Shown here piece after piece: positions 34,090 to 42,390 of a DNA stretch of 64,000 nt. The notes under the pieces were generated by a model that was given only the letters and a program-made list of their open reading frames with translations, was not told the origin of the DNA and did not search any database. The first letter of the stretch is position 1, and each line of letters begins with the position of its first letter. Made by a program: the position numbers and the translations under genes. Source of the stretch: SVQP01 sp045660125 (GTDB taxonomy: Bacteria > Bacillota > Clostridia > Oscillospirales > CAG-272); contig JAZRDG010000062.1 of the NCBI GenBank assembly GCA_045660125.1, positions 1-64,000 of the forward strand. The letters run 5' to 3'.

Positions 34090-35525
34090 AAGAAAATGAG
34101 TTTTTAGACGGTATCAGCAACATTGAACCCGATGTTGTAGAACGATTTGTTTCTATGGATAATAAGCTGCAAAACAAGCTGCACAAAACCAAGCGCAGGC
34201 ATTTGTGGCTGCGCATCGGTGCGGTTGCGGCATGCCTTGTGCTGATCATAAGTATGACGGTTGAACGACGCGCGCCTTCTGTCTCTGCCGTGCAGGGTGG
34301 AAATACTGTTACGGGCAAGCAGCAGAGCTTTTACGGTGACTTGTCCTCGGGTGAGGGCGATAATGCGGAAATATATTCTCCCGCTTTTGAAATACAAACG
34401 GTAGTGGAGGCAGAGGTTATCGAGGTGCTTCCCGATGCATATTACAATGTTGCATGGACGTGGGCTTACAACCCGTGTCACGTTGTAAAGCTGCGCGTGA
34501 TCGATCAGATTCGCGGAACAGGGCTGCCCGAGGAGATTTATCTGTGTTATCCTTATTACGATACTACGATATTTGACGGTTACGAGCGATTTATCATGTC
34601 GCTTGGTCAGGTCGGAATAGAAAACTACGCGCTGATCAATGATACGCAAGGGAAGGTTGAGTGTTTTCCCAATATGTTTGAGGTGCCGCGGACAAGGGAT
34701 ATTGGTTATGGATGCGTCATAGCATTTAACAACGGCAAGGTTGACGACGGCTTTTGGGATAGGGCGGATTATCTTGAAACGAAACTTTGGGGTGACAAGA
34801 ACAGTATTATTGACACAATGTTGAATTATCTAAGTCCAACAAATGAATTTCCCGCCATCCGAAATTCTACGGTTGACGAGGTCAAAGCCAATATCATTGC
34901 GTTTGCAAACAATGAAGATAATTGGTGCGTTTCGGTGAAAGGATACGACTACGTGACCGCGGACGACGTATTTATTACAGAACAGGGAAAGACGATCCGT
35001 GCTTACGTACAGCCAAACGGGGCGAGCGTGTTCATGCATGTGATCACACCCGGAAAGGAGCGTACGATCGCACAGTATACGCGTCTGATCAATGGCTTTG
35101 TAACAGATGAGATCATTTGGCTCAACGGAATGAATGGCGAAAATGGCAATGTCGTAAAAAGCGGTGCCGAGTATACCGCCGAGGATCTTGCCCAAGCTCC
35201 CGATATCGGTCAAGCCATTGCAGGGCTGGATATCTCCGGAATGAAGCCTCCGCATATGATCATCACAAAGGATATGCATTTCGGATATGTGTATGCGGAG
35301 GGCACTTACCGCAAGGTGCTCGGAAAGGTGTACGGCGTCGTGCGCGTAACGTGGCGTTATAACTATACCGATATCACAAACGCTTATAAATGTGATGATA
35401 TGTACTACTTGTATCACGAAAACGGTCGAGGGCATGTTGTCAGTAGGTTCAGACTTAGGCTTATGCTTGGTAACGACGCGTTTATTCACAATTATTCCTA
35501 TTTGAGCATGCTGATTTGGGGATAA
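34086..35525 (+). CDS. Membrane protein, putative anti-sigma partner 3 with a non-LRR ectodomain
   Basis: The protein has 479 residues. The cytoplasmic tail FLDGISNIEPDVVERFVSMD matches the tail motif of partners 1 and 2, followed by a basic patch (HKTKRRHLWLR) and one membrane segment at about 43-60. The outward part has no leucine-rich repeats and lacks the WVEWKFTEE domain. It contains a beta-rich region (about 95-200, VVEAEVIEVLPDAYYN and VVKLRVIDQIRGTGLPEEIY) and a second half (about 250-479) of unknown fold. The same genetic position with a different ectodomain suggests a sensor swap. Confidence 0.7.
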   Translation: MKENEFLDGISNIEPDVVERFVSMDNKLQNKLHKTKRRHLWLRIGAVAACLVLIISMTVERRAPSVSAVQGGNTVTGKQQSFYGDLSSGEGDNAEIYSPAFEIQTVVEAEVIEVLPDAYYNVAWTWAYNPCHVVKLRVIDQIRGTGLPEEIYLCYPYYDTTIFDGYERFIMSLGQVGIENYALINDTQGKVECFPNMFEVPRTRDIGYGCVIAFNNGKVDDGFWDRADYLETKLWGDKNSIIDTMLNYLSPTNEFPAIRNSTVDEVKANIIAFANNEDNWCVSVKGYDYVTADDVFITEQGKTIRAYVQPNGASVFMHVITPGKERTIAQYTRLINGFVTDEIIWLNGMNGENGNVVKSGAEYTAEDLAQAPDIGQAIAGLDISGMKPPHMIITKDMHFGYVYAEGTYRKVLGKVYGVVRVTWRYNYTDITNAYKCDDMYYLYHENGRGHVVSRFRLRLMLGNDAFIHNYSYLSMLIWG

Positions 35526-35533
35526 AAGTGCAA

Positions 35534-35562
35534 AAGGCGAGCGTATTTTACGCTCGCCTTAT
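35534..35562 (+). terminator. Hairpin after module 3
   Basis: AAGGCGAGCG and CGCTCGCCTT form a perfect 10-base stem with a 7-base loop. The T-run after it is weak. Confidence 0.7.
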
Positions 35563-35656
35563 CTTGATATTTTTAAAAAAAATGATATAATAGGATCATG
35601 TATTTAACGAAAAATAATGAAAAGCAAATATCTATTTTAAGTAGACAGCAGAACTA

Positions 35657-35685
35657 TTGACTTACAATGTACATATCGTTATACT
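35657..35685 (+). promoter_or_regulatory. Promoter of the XRE regulator gene
   Basis: TTGACT 35657-35662 and TATACT 35680-35685 with a 17-base spacer. Confidence 0.85.
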
Positions 35686-35719
35686 TATAGTGCATCTATA
35701 ACTAAAGGAGCTGATACGA

Positions 35720-36397
35720 ATGGATGAAAACTTCAAGATAGGAAATTTTATATGCGAACTGAGAAAAAGCAAAGGATTATCGCAGGCTGAACTTGGCAAC
35801 AAGTTAAACGTAACCAATAAGGCGGTTTCTCGGTGGGAAACGGGACGAGGACTTCCCGACAGTAGTTTGTTATTGCTTTTAGCAAAAGAATTGGGCGTCA
35901 CCGTAGATGAGATCTTACGTGGAGAGTTTGTCACTTCCGAAGCCGAACTGACTACAAATAAGGAACCTCGTGTAGAGATTCAAGAAAAAAGCATAAAGGT
36001 CAAAAAACAAAATACGCTATTGGAATACAGAGGAATAAAAAAGCAGTTGCTTAGGGATTCGCTTATCGTTATTCCAACCTTCATTTTTATCTGTGTTTGG
36101 CTCTATCTCGGATTGAATCCGAATATTGAGTTGACACCTGCTGCCGACTATCAAACCTCGGTTATCATCAATTTATTTGTGCCTTTGATGATCATTGACG
36201 CTGCTCAGATCGTATACGCTTCCTTTTTGATTACTGATTCTATTCGTATGCAAGGGAAAAAGTGGTATCTCAAACTGCTGATCTGTATAGGTATTTATTA
36301 TGCTGTCGTTCACCTTTTCTTTGTAGTCTATATTTATAGAATCATTCGATTTATCATTTTGAGAAATAAGATGAAAAAGCAGCTGTCTCATTTCTAA
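35720..36397 (+). CDS. XRE-family DNA-binding protein with C-terminal membrane segments
   Basis: The protein has 225 residues. The helix-turn-helix (about 8-65, KGLSQAELGNKLNVTNKAVS) is followed by a charged linker and three hydrophobic segments: LIVIPTFIFICVWLYLGL, VIINLFVPLMIIDAAQIVYAS and LLICIGIYYAVVHLFFVVYIY. Regulators of this layout are common in Firmicutes and are thought to sense from the membrane; the target is unknown. AAAGGAG lies 9 bases before ATG 35720. Confidence 0.85.
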   Translation: MDENFKIGNFICELRKSKGLSQAELGNKLNVTNKAVSRWETGRGLPDSSLLLLLAKELGVTVDEILRGEFVTSEAELTTNKEPRVEIQEKSIKVKKQNTLLEYRGIKKQLLRDSLIVIPTFIFICVWLYLGLNPNIELTPAADYQTSVIINLFVPLMIIDAAQIVYASFLITDSIRMQGKKWYLKLLICIGIYYAVVHLFFVVYIYRIIRFIILRNKMKKQLSHF

Positions 36398-36431
36398 ATG
36401 TTCATCAAAAAAATCGAAAATGCTATAAGAA

Positions 36432-36476
36432 GCGGGAGCACATTTGCAATGCAAATGTGCTCCCGCCATATTTTTT
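36432..36476. terminator. Bidirectional terminator between the XRE gene and the giant lipoprotein gene
   Basis: GCGGGAGCACATTTGC and GCAAATGTGCTCCCGC form a perfect 16-base stem around AAT. A T6 run follows on the plus strand. Confidence 0.85.
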
Positions 36477-39400
36477 ACTGCGTCACGCGGAAGGTGCGTG
36501 CTTCGCCGTTGGTCATTTCGAACGAGAAGGCAAGGGAATAGGTGCCGTCGTCCTCGCGGAAGGTCATATATCCATCGTAGCTGTAATGCTGATAGTCGTA
36601 ATCGACCCAATTGCCGCCGTCAAGCACCTGAATGGTGGGCTTGGTGTAGGAGTCAAAGCCGTACACGCGAACTGCGTAAATGGTAGAGCCGCCACCGCTG
36701 ACAGTAAATTCTGCGGTATTGTTCTGTGCCATCACGGTGGGCAGGTAAGTGTCTGCGATCACCGTGCCAACGCTTGCCTCGGTCTTGATAGGCGAGAGAA
36801 CCGAATCCTCTCTGACGCCAAGCACGTTGGAATCGTCTGTGCTTTCAGGCTGACCCCAAGGCAGCAGGATCATGTCAATGCGTACCGTGTCACCTGCACG
36901 CAGGGTTACGTCGCCAAGGTCTGCGGTCAGGGTAGCGAGGTTGACGCCGCCTACAAAGCTTTCCTTGAGTACAAGGTTGCCGTCATAGGTCTTGCCGCCG
37001 ATGACCATCGCGTAATCCTTAATCACAACAGCCATGTTGACCGAATCAACATTCTTGTGGGTAGGATCGGAGTCGACGTAGTAATCAAAGTATGCGCCTT
37101 CTTTGCCCAGCTTATAGTAATCTGTATGATCACTGAGTTTGAGGTCAACCGTCTGGGGCTGATTGTTCTCGTCGAGATAACCGAGCTTCTTATACACGAT
37201 CGCTCTGCCGTCCATCGAGAAGAAGGAGAAGTTATTAACGAAGTCCTTGATTTCCAGATCCTCCAGTACGGTCAGATCCAGCGTATAATAGGTTCTGGTC
37301 TCATCGGATTGCGCCATTTCGGCCTGTCTGTAATCGACCTGGATCTTGCCGTCATCCGAGAGATAACTCATATCAATATCCACGTAAACGGGGCCGGACG
37401 AGGAAATATCTGCGGTTTGCGATTCAGAGCCGAAGAAATTGCCGTTTGCATCGGTATACTGCAGCCAGTAAAGTCTGCCCGCACTGGTGTGCTGGGGCTG
37501 ATTGTTCCACAGAGGCGAGGACATTGCACGGAAGTCGGGCAGCGTCCAGTAATCCTTGCCGTACACGTAGTAAGGAGCTATGCAGTTGGTTTCGGTGACA
37601 CCGCAGGAAAGGTGATAGTAGGGTGCGATAAACTGAATGGAGGAGAGCTGCTTAAGCGGCACGTTACCCCAGTTCTGATACAAGTTGACAGACTTGAAGT
37701 GTCTTGTCTGGTTCTTATCAACGGTAATGGGGAAGATCGCATAGCCGTAGTGCATATCCTCGGGATCAAACAGCTTTTCCTCGTATTCGCCTTTGAAGTT
37801 CTTGCAAACCTCAACGTTGATGGGCAACAGTGCATCGTTTCCATCCAACACCACGCTGCATTCCAGCGCGCCGGATGTGGTAGTGTGCGCAAATACGTAA
37901 ATGTCACGGTCATATTCGTCGCCTTTGATCTGTGTATCTACGATGAATTGCCATTGAGGATCTTTGTAATAAGCAGGATTGAAATCAGTACCGTTCAGCG
38001 TATAGGTGTAGCAGCCGATAAGGCTGTTATAGCCTGCAAACTTTGCATTGTCACGCGCGGTTACGATCTTGATATCGGTCAAGGGATTACGCTCGATGTA
38101 AGCCTGTCTTTCCAACTCGTCAAACGAGTGGCTCTCATCTGTATAAATACGATGACCGATCGAATAGCTTGCATGCGATTTCAAGGTGCTCGATGCAGGC
38201 GTATAGGTTTGCGTGATCACGTAATAGCCTTCTTCAAGCGTTACAGTTACCTCGCCGGTGTATTCGTCATCGGCAGGGAAGATGTAACCGAACACGCCTG
38301 CGTCGGTAATGTCAAAGCCAACGTATTCCACGGAAGCAGCGTCAATGCCGTTAATATCCGTGTGCTTGCCGTTCTTGTCTGCAATGACCAGAGAAGATAC
38401 GCGGCTTTGTTCAATGCGGGTCACAGCACCGAAGCCGCCAAAGCCCTTGGTGTCGCCATCTGCGACAACGCGGATCTGCTGGTGCAGCTTGTCGCCGTAA
38501 ACGTGATAATTTCTGTCAAGCTTCATGGTCGTAGCAGCGGAGGTCGTGATCTTGACAGCATTCATTTCCTTGATTTCGATCTTCTCGCCAACCTTGCTGC
38601 CGCAGTCAACGCGAATGCCTTCGACCTTGCCGGTATAATTGGGTATGGTAGTCAGGGGAATGATCACCGTGCAAAATTCTTCGCCGGGAACAACAGAGCA
38701 GGAAACCAGCTGTTCGCTGTTAAAGTTTCCGGTCGAATCGGTACGGAGATACAGTACAACGTTGGTCGCATGCTCGGTGCGAATGGTAAGTTCGATCGCG
38801 TTGTAATCCGAAGCTTGATATTTTACGTTCCAATGGAAATAGGGGTCATTGGTGTTTCCTACAACTGCTGTAAGTACGCCATCCTTTGTTTCGATGGAAT
38901 CAATATCGTGAGTAGAGGGCTTGCGCGCCTTGGCAAGCAGATCGTAGCTGCCCGCGCTTTCGTCGTACTCATAAACAGAGGGCAAGAATCCCTGATCTAA
39001 GAAATGAATGTCATAGTAATAGTAACCGAAGCGGTAGATGTTACCGCGCGCATTCGGGCCGGACTCGGAAGCATACAGCTTGTCACCGGTTTCGGTAATA
39101 ACGAATGCGTCCATCGTATCGGTCACGTAAGGGATACCTTGCTTATTGTAGAGAGCCGCTACCTGTTTGTTGCTTTTTTGAGCAAGGTTATAGATCAGGT
39201 TGATATCGCCGTTGGAGATCTCCGCAGTTTCTCTTTTTTGATCAAGATAACGGAAGTTTATCAGGTTTGCAACGTCGTCTGCGTATGCAATCGCATCACC
39301 CCAAGCACTCGCGTCCTGCTTGATTTGAGGGCTCGTGACGTTACCGGACTGATCCATGGTAAAGCCTACGGGGACAGAAAGCGTACTCAGTGCAGGAAGC

Positions 39401-39870
39401 TCGCCGGAACTTACGTCACAATTGAATGCTGCAGAGAAAAATGCAGCGATCATATCGGACAGAAGTTGCGCTTCGCCACCAATGTAAAGCTTGCTCTCGG
39501 AAACGTAAACCGTGTGCTCGGCGTAAGTTGCACCGCGTGCATGACCGATGATGATCTCGTGATTGGCAATAGCATAATCTGCCTCGTCGTCGGTCACGAT
39601 TTGCAAAGCAACGCCGGTCACGCGCTCAATCGTATCACGCAAAAGCAGGGCGGCTGCAAAAACAGGATCTTGTGCAGTAAGGTTTGCAGGACGCACGATC
39701 ACATAGTCCGAAGCGCCGTCCTTGACAAGATCCAGCACCTGCTCGGGTGCCGGTGTGTCCGTAGCACCTGTATCGGTTGTGCCTTCGTCGGGTGAGGGGG
39801 TGTTTTTACACGCAGCCAGGCAGGGGAGCAGCAAGAGCAGCGTGAGCAGAAATGGCAAAAGTCGTTTCAT
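36475..39870 (-). CDS. Giant lipoprotein, probably carbohydrate-related
   Basis: The protein has 1131 residues. The lipoprotein signal ends LAAC (Cys about residue 21), followed by a Thr/Asp/Pro linker. Residues about 50-175 (YVIVRPANLT, AAALLLRDTIERVTGVAL, NHEIIIGHA) resemble the small domain in front of alpha-glucuronidase, GH20 and DUF4838 proteins. A middle part of about 320-430 looks like a carbohydrate-binding beta-sandwich (HWNVKYQASDYNAIELTIRT). The rest has long beta-rich regions with no catalytic barrel I can name. It is single-gene and ends at the bidirectional terminator. The catalytic function, if any, is not established. Confidence 0.6.
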   Translation of the reverse strand: MKRLLPFLLTLLLLLPCLAACKNTPSPDEGTTDTGATDTPAPEQVLDLVKDGASDYVIVRPANLTAQDPVFAAALLLRDTIERVTGVALQIVTDDEADYAIANHEIIIGHARGATYAEHTVYVSESKLYIGGEAQLLSDMIAAFFSAAFNCDVSSGELPALSTLSVPVGFTMDQSGNVTSPQIKQDASAWGDAIAYADDVANLINFRYLDQKRETAEISNGDINLIYNLAQKSNKQVAALYNKQGIPYVTDTMDAFVITETGDKLYASESGPNARGNIYRFGYYYYDIHFLDQGFLPSVYEYDESAGSYDLLAKARKPSTHDIDSIETKDGVLTAVVGNTNDPYFHWNVKYQASDYNAIELTIRTEHATNVVLYLRTDSTGNFNSEQLVSCSVVPGEEFCTVIIPLTTIPNYTGKVEGIRVDCGSKVGEKIEIKEMNAVKITTSAATTMKLDRNYHVYGDKLHQQIRVVADGDTKGFGGFGAVTRIEQSRVSSLVIADKNGKHTDINGIDAASVEYVGFDITDAGVFGYIFPADDEYTGEVTVTLEEGYYVITQTYTPASSTLKSHASYSIGHRIYTDESHSFDELERQAYIERNPLTDIKIVTARDNAKFAGYNSLIGCYTYTLNGTDFNPAYYKDPQWQFIVDTQIKGDEYDRDIYVFAHTTTSGALECSVVLDGNDALLPINVEVCKNFKGEYEEKLFDPEDMHYGYAIFPITVDKNQTRHFKSVNLYQNWGNVPLKQLSSIQFIAPYYHLSCGVTETNCIAPYYVYGKDYWTLPDFRAMSSPLWNNQPQHTSAGRLYWLQYTDANGNFFGSESQTADISSSGPVYVDIDMSYLSDDGKIQVDYRQAEMAQSDETRTYYTLDLTVLEDLEIKDFVNNFSFFSMDGRAIVYKKLGYLDENNQPQTVDLKLSDHTDYYKLGKEGAYFDYYVDSDPTHKNVDSVNMAVVIKDYAMVIGGKTYDGNLVLKESFVGGVNLATLTADLGDVTLRAGDTVRIDMILLPWGQPESTDDSNVLGVREDSVLSPIKTEASVGTVIADTYLPTVMAQNNTAEFTVSGGGSTIYAVRVYGFDSYTKPTIQVLDGGNWVDYDYQHYSYDGYMTFREDDGTYSLAFSFEMTNGEARTFRVTQ

Positions 39871-39935
39871 AAATTACCTCCGTTGGGTTATTGTATACAT
39901 TATACATAAAAAACACGGAATTGTCAATAGAAATA

Positions 39936-39959
39936 GGGGCAGTTGCACGCAACTGCCCC
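39936..39959 (-). terminator. Terminator after rhaA
   Basis: GGGGCAGTTG and CAACTGCCCC form a perfect 10-base stem with loop CACG, downstream of rhaA on the minus strand. A T-rich tract follows in that direction. Confidence 0.8.
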
Positions 39960-39975
39960 GTAGGTATTTATGAAA

Positions 39976-41220
39976 TTATCTCTTGGAGAGAACCTCAGCC
40001 TCGTACTCCTCGATCTCCTTGAACCAGCAAGAGCAAGCGCAAGCGCCGTTTCTCTGGCAGAACTCGGTCCAGATATCGCCGAAGGGCAGGGTCTTAACTT
40101 CCTCACGCAGCATCATCAGCTTGGTGGTGTTGCCGGCGTCCTGAAGAGCCTTCATCTCAGCGTTGGGAGAGAGCAGAGCGTAAAGCAGAGCCTTCTGTAC
40201 GCTTCTCATACCGATAACCAGAGCAGCTACACGGTTGATAGAAGCATCGAAGTAGTCGGTTGCCAGGAATACTCTGTCAAGAGCATCGCAGCGAACAACT
40301 TCCATCATCATCTCTCTGGTGTCGTCGTCGAAGTTAACAACGTGGTCAGAGTCCCAACGAATGGGTCTGGTGATGTGCATAGCCAGCTTCTCGGAGAAGC
40401 AGAGCATTGCGGGCAACTTGTCGTAAACGACTTCGGTGGGATGGTAGTGACCGTTGTCGAACAGCGGAACGATACCGCGGGACAGAGCGTAGGACAGAGC
40501 GAACTCACCGGAACCAACGGTGTAGGACTCTACGCCGATACCGAATACCTTGGACTCAACGCAGGGGTAAACCTTGGTCTTGTCGTAGCCGCAAGCCAGG
40601 ATCTCGTCCAGGGACTGAGCGTATCTCATACGGGGGCCCATACGGTCAGCAGGGATATCCTTGAAGCCGTCGCCGGTCCAGAAGTTGATAACGCAGGGAT
40701 AGCCGGTCTCGTTTGCGAAGTACTCAGCGATCTTCATGCAGCAGATACCGTGTCTTACCCAGAACTTTCTGATCTCCTCGTCGGGAGAAGAAAGGGTCAG
40801 GCCGTTTGCCTTGGGGTGAGAGAAGTAGGTGGGGTTGAAGTCCAGACCCATGCCGTGCTTCTTTGCAAAGTCAACCCACTTCTGGAAGTGCTTGGGCTCA
40901 AGCGCATCTCTGTCAGCAAACTCGCCGTCCTCGAAGATAGCGTAGTTAGCGTGAACGTTGATCTTGTGGGTACCGGGGATCAGGGAGAGAGCCTTTTCAA
41001 GGTCAGCAAACAGCTGATCGGGGCCGGTTGCTCTGCCGGGATAGTTACCGGTAGTCTGGATACCGCCGGTCAGAGGGCCGTTGTTCTCGAAACCAAGAAC
41101 GTCGTCTGCCTGCCAGCAGTGCATAGAAATGCGAATGTCGGAAAGCTTGGAGATCGCAGCCTCGGTGTCAACACCGTACTTAGCGTAGATCTGCTTTGCG
41201 GATTCATAGCGTTGATTCAT
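39976..41220 (-). CDS. rhaA: L-rhamnose isomerase
   Basis: It converts L-rhamnose to L-rhamnulose in the cytoplasm. The 414 residues fit RhaA (about 418). Diagnostic stretches are RISMHCWQADDVLGFE, YPGRATGPDQLFADLEKAL, HKINVHANYAIFEDGEFADR and FDNGHYHPTEVV, with the metal ligands in KINVHAN, NGHYHPTE and WDSDHVV. ATG 41220 follows AGGAGG at 8 bases. It stands alone: no rhaB, rhaD or rhamnosidase is next to it. Confidence 0.95.
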   Translation of the reverse strand: MNQRYESAKQIYAKYGVDTEAAISKLSDIRISMHCWQADDVLGFENNGPLTGGIQTTGNYPGRATGPDQLFADLEKALSLIPGTHKINVHANYAIFEDGEFADRDALEPKHFQKWVDFAKKHGMGLDFNPTYFSHPKANGLTLSSPDEEIRKFWVRHGICCMKIAEYFANETGYPCVINFWTGDGFKDIPADRMGPRMRYAQSLDEILACGYDKTKVYPCVESKVFGIGVESYTVGSGEFALSYALSRGIVPLFDNGHYHPTEVVYDKLPAMLCFSEKLAMHITRPIRWDSDHVVNFDDDTREMMMEVVRCDALDRVFLATDYFDASINRVAALVIGMRSVQKALLYALLSPNAEMKALQDAGNTTKLMMLREEVKTLPFGDIWTEFCQRNGACACSCWFKEIEEYEAEVLSKR

Positions 41221-41280
41221 TTTTGTGTTCCTCCTGTAGATATATGTACAATTTTTTGAGAACATATATAGTCAAGATAC

Positions 41281-41309
41281 ATTATACAGTATTTGGCGGC
41301 GTTTTGCAA
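41281..41309 (-). promoter_or_regulatory. Promoter of rhaA
   Basis: On the minus strand TTGCAA (41304-41309) and TATAAT (41281-41286) are 17 bases apart. Confidence 0.75.
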
Positions 41310-41376
41310 GATGTTTTTGAAAAAAAGTTGCGTGAAATGCAACAATTTGATAGAGAGTTGGTGCATATAATACGAC

Positions 41377-41413
41377 AAAAAAGAGAGCGCCCTCCATTTT
41401 GGATGACGCTCTT
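41377..41413 (-). terminator. Terminator after the zinc-ribbon membrane protein gene
   Basis: AGAGCG (41385-41390) pairs with CGCTCT (41408-41413), with inner TCC/GGA. On the minus strand it is followed by a T6 run. Confidence 0.75.
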
Positions 41414-41479
41414 GTCCGCTCTTATGATAGTGATGAGCAATGCGCCCAAGATAATTTCTACGTAAGCTCAGCGGACTAG

Positions 41480-42292
41480 TTACTTAAATTCGTCCGCATC
41501 AATAGGTGTTTCTGAAAAGTTTCCACTACTAACAGGATAAAGGGTATATTCCCACGAATATTCTGTAAAATCAAGAATCTCGTCGTCCATCGAATAACTG
41601 GTATGTTCGCCAAATAAAAGTTCATTGCCGTACCAAGTGTCACCCGATGCAAAATAAACGTAAAGGTATTCGCTAGGGACACCAACTGTGACGGTTGTTC
41701 CGGCTCTGACATAGAAACTCAACCTTGTGACACCAGAGGATGTTTTTAATTTGACAACGCAAGATTCACCGCCTGATGCAGTTATTGTTATTGTAGAACC
41801 ATCATATGCCTCAACGCCGGTCAGTATTTCGCCGCTTATAGGCTCTGTCATCGGTGTTAAATCTGAGTCGTTATCAGAAACAAAGGCGTCAATAAATATA
41901 ATTGCTATCACTAACGCAAAAATAATACCAATAATAATTAGAATTTTATTTGCTTGTGTGGAGTTTTGCTTTTTTTGCGTTGGAGTTGGAGAATATGTGT
42001 ACACATAAGAGGGAGTAGTCTCTTGTTTTATTGTGTATGGGGATTGGGAGAGTGGCGTAGCGGAAGCTTCAACTTTATGCCCACAATTGGGGCAGAATTT
42101 GCAGTCCGAGGGCAAAAGGTTGCCACAGTTTGTGCAATAGCGATTTTTTGGCTTGTCTTCAGTTTTCAACAACAGATCGTTTCCGTAAAATCTCCCGTTG
42201 TTGTCAGAGGTATCACCCTCGGCGGAAAGGGAATAGCGCACAGATGACGATTCTTCTTGGGAAGTCTTGGCATTTTCTACTGGATGCTCCAT
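41480..42292 (-). CDS. Zinc-ribbon single-pass membrane protein
   Basis: The protein has 270 residues. Cys53-x2-Cys56 and Cys67-x2-Cys70 (YCTNCGNLL, CKFCPNCGHK) form a zinc ribbon after a Ser-rich N-tail. A Pro/Thr/Tyr linker, one membrane segment at about 116-138 and a beta-rich outward domain follow (ITITASGGESCVVKLKT, VPSEYLYVYFASGDTWYG). AAGGAGA precedes the ATG. Such proteins are common in gut Firmicutes; function unknown. Confidence 0.8.
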   Translation of the reverse strand: MEHPVENAKTSQEESSSVRYSLSAEGDTSDNNGRFYGNDLLLKTEDKPKNRYCTNCGNLLPSDCKFCPNCGHKVEASATPLSQSPYTIKQETTPSYVYTYSPTPTQKKQNSTQANKILIIIGIIFALVIAIIFIDAFVSDNDSDLTPMTEPISGEILTGVEAYDGSTITITASGGESCVVKLKTSSGVTRLSFYVRAGTTVTVGVPSEYLYVYFASGDTWYGNELLFGEHTSYSMDDEILDFTEYSWEYTLYPVSSGNFSETPIDADEFK

Positions 42293-42353
42293 GAATATCT
42301 CCTTTCTTTTGGGAAATTATTATGCCGCTTTAGACTGGTGGCATTGATTACTT

Positions 42354-42372
42354 CGGCGGCAGCAAGCCGCCG
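42354..42372 (-). terminator. GC-rich hairpin downstream of nadE
   Basis: CGGCGGC (42354-42360) pairs with GCCGCCG (42366-42372). It lies 18 bases past the nadE stop on the minus strand and lacks a clear T-run. It may be a terminator or a dispersed repeat; only one copy is seen here. Confidence 0.45.
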
Positions 42373-42390
42373 CCCTACGGTTATTTCGAA

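Noticed and set aside
36457..39000. 847-residue open frame on the plus strand
   Set aside because: It is antisense to the giant lipoprotein, has no ribosome site or family resemblance, and arises from codon composition.
39970..41259. 429-residue open frame on the plus strand
   Set aside because: It is antisense to rhaA, which matches its family over the full length.
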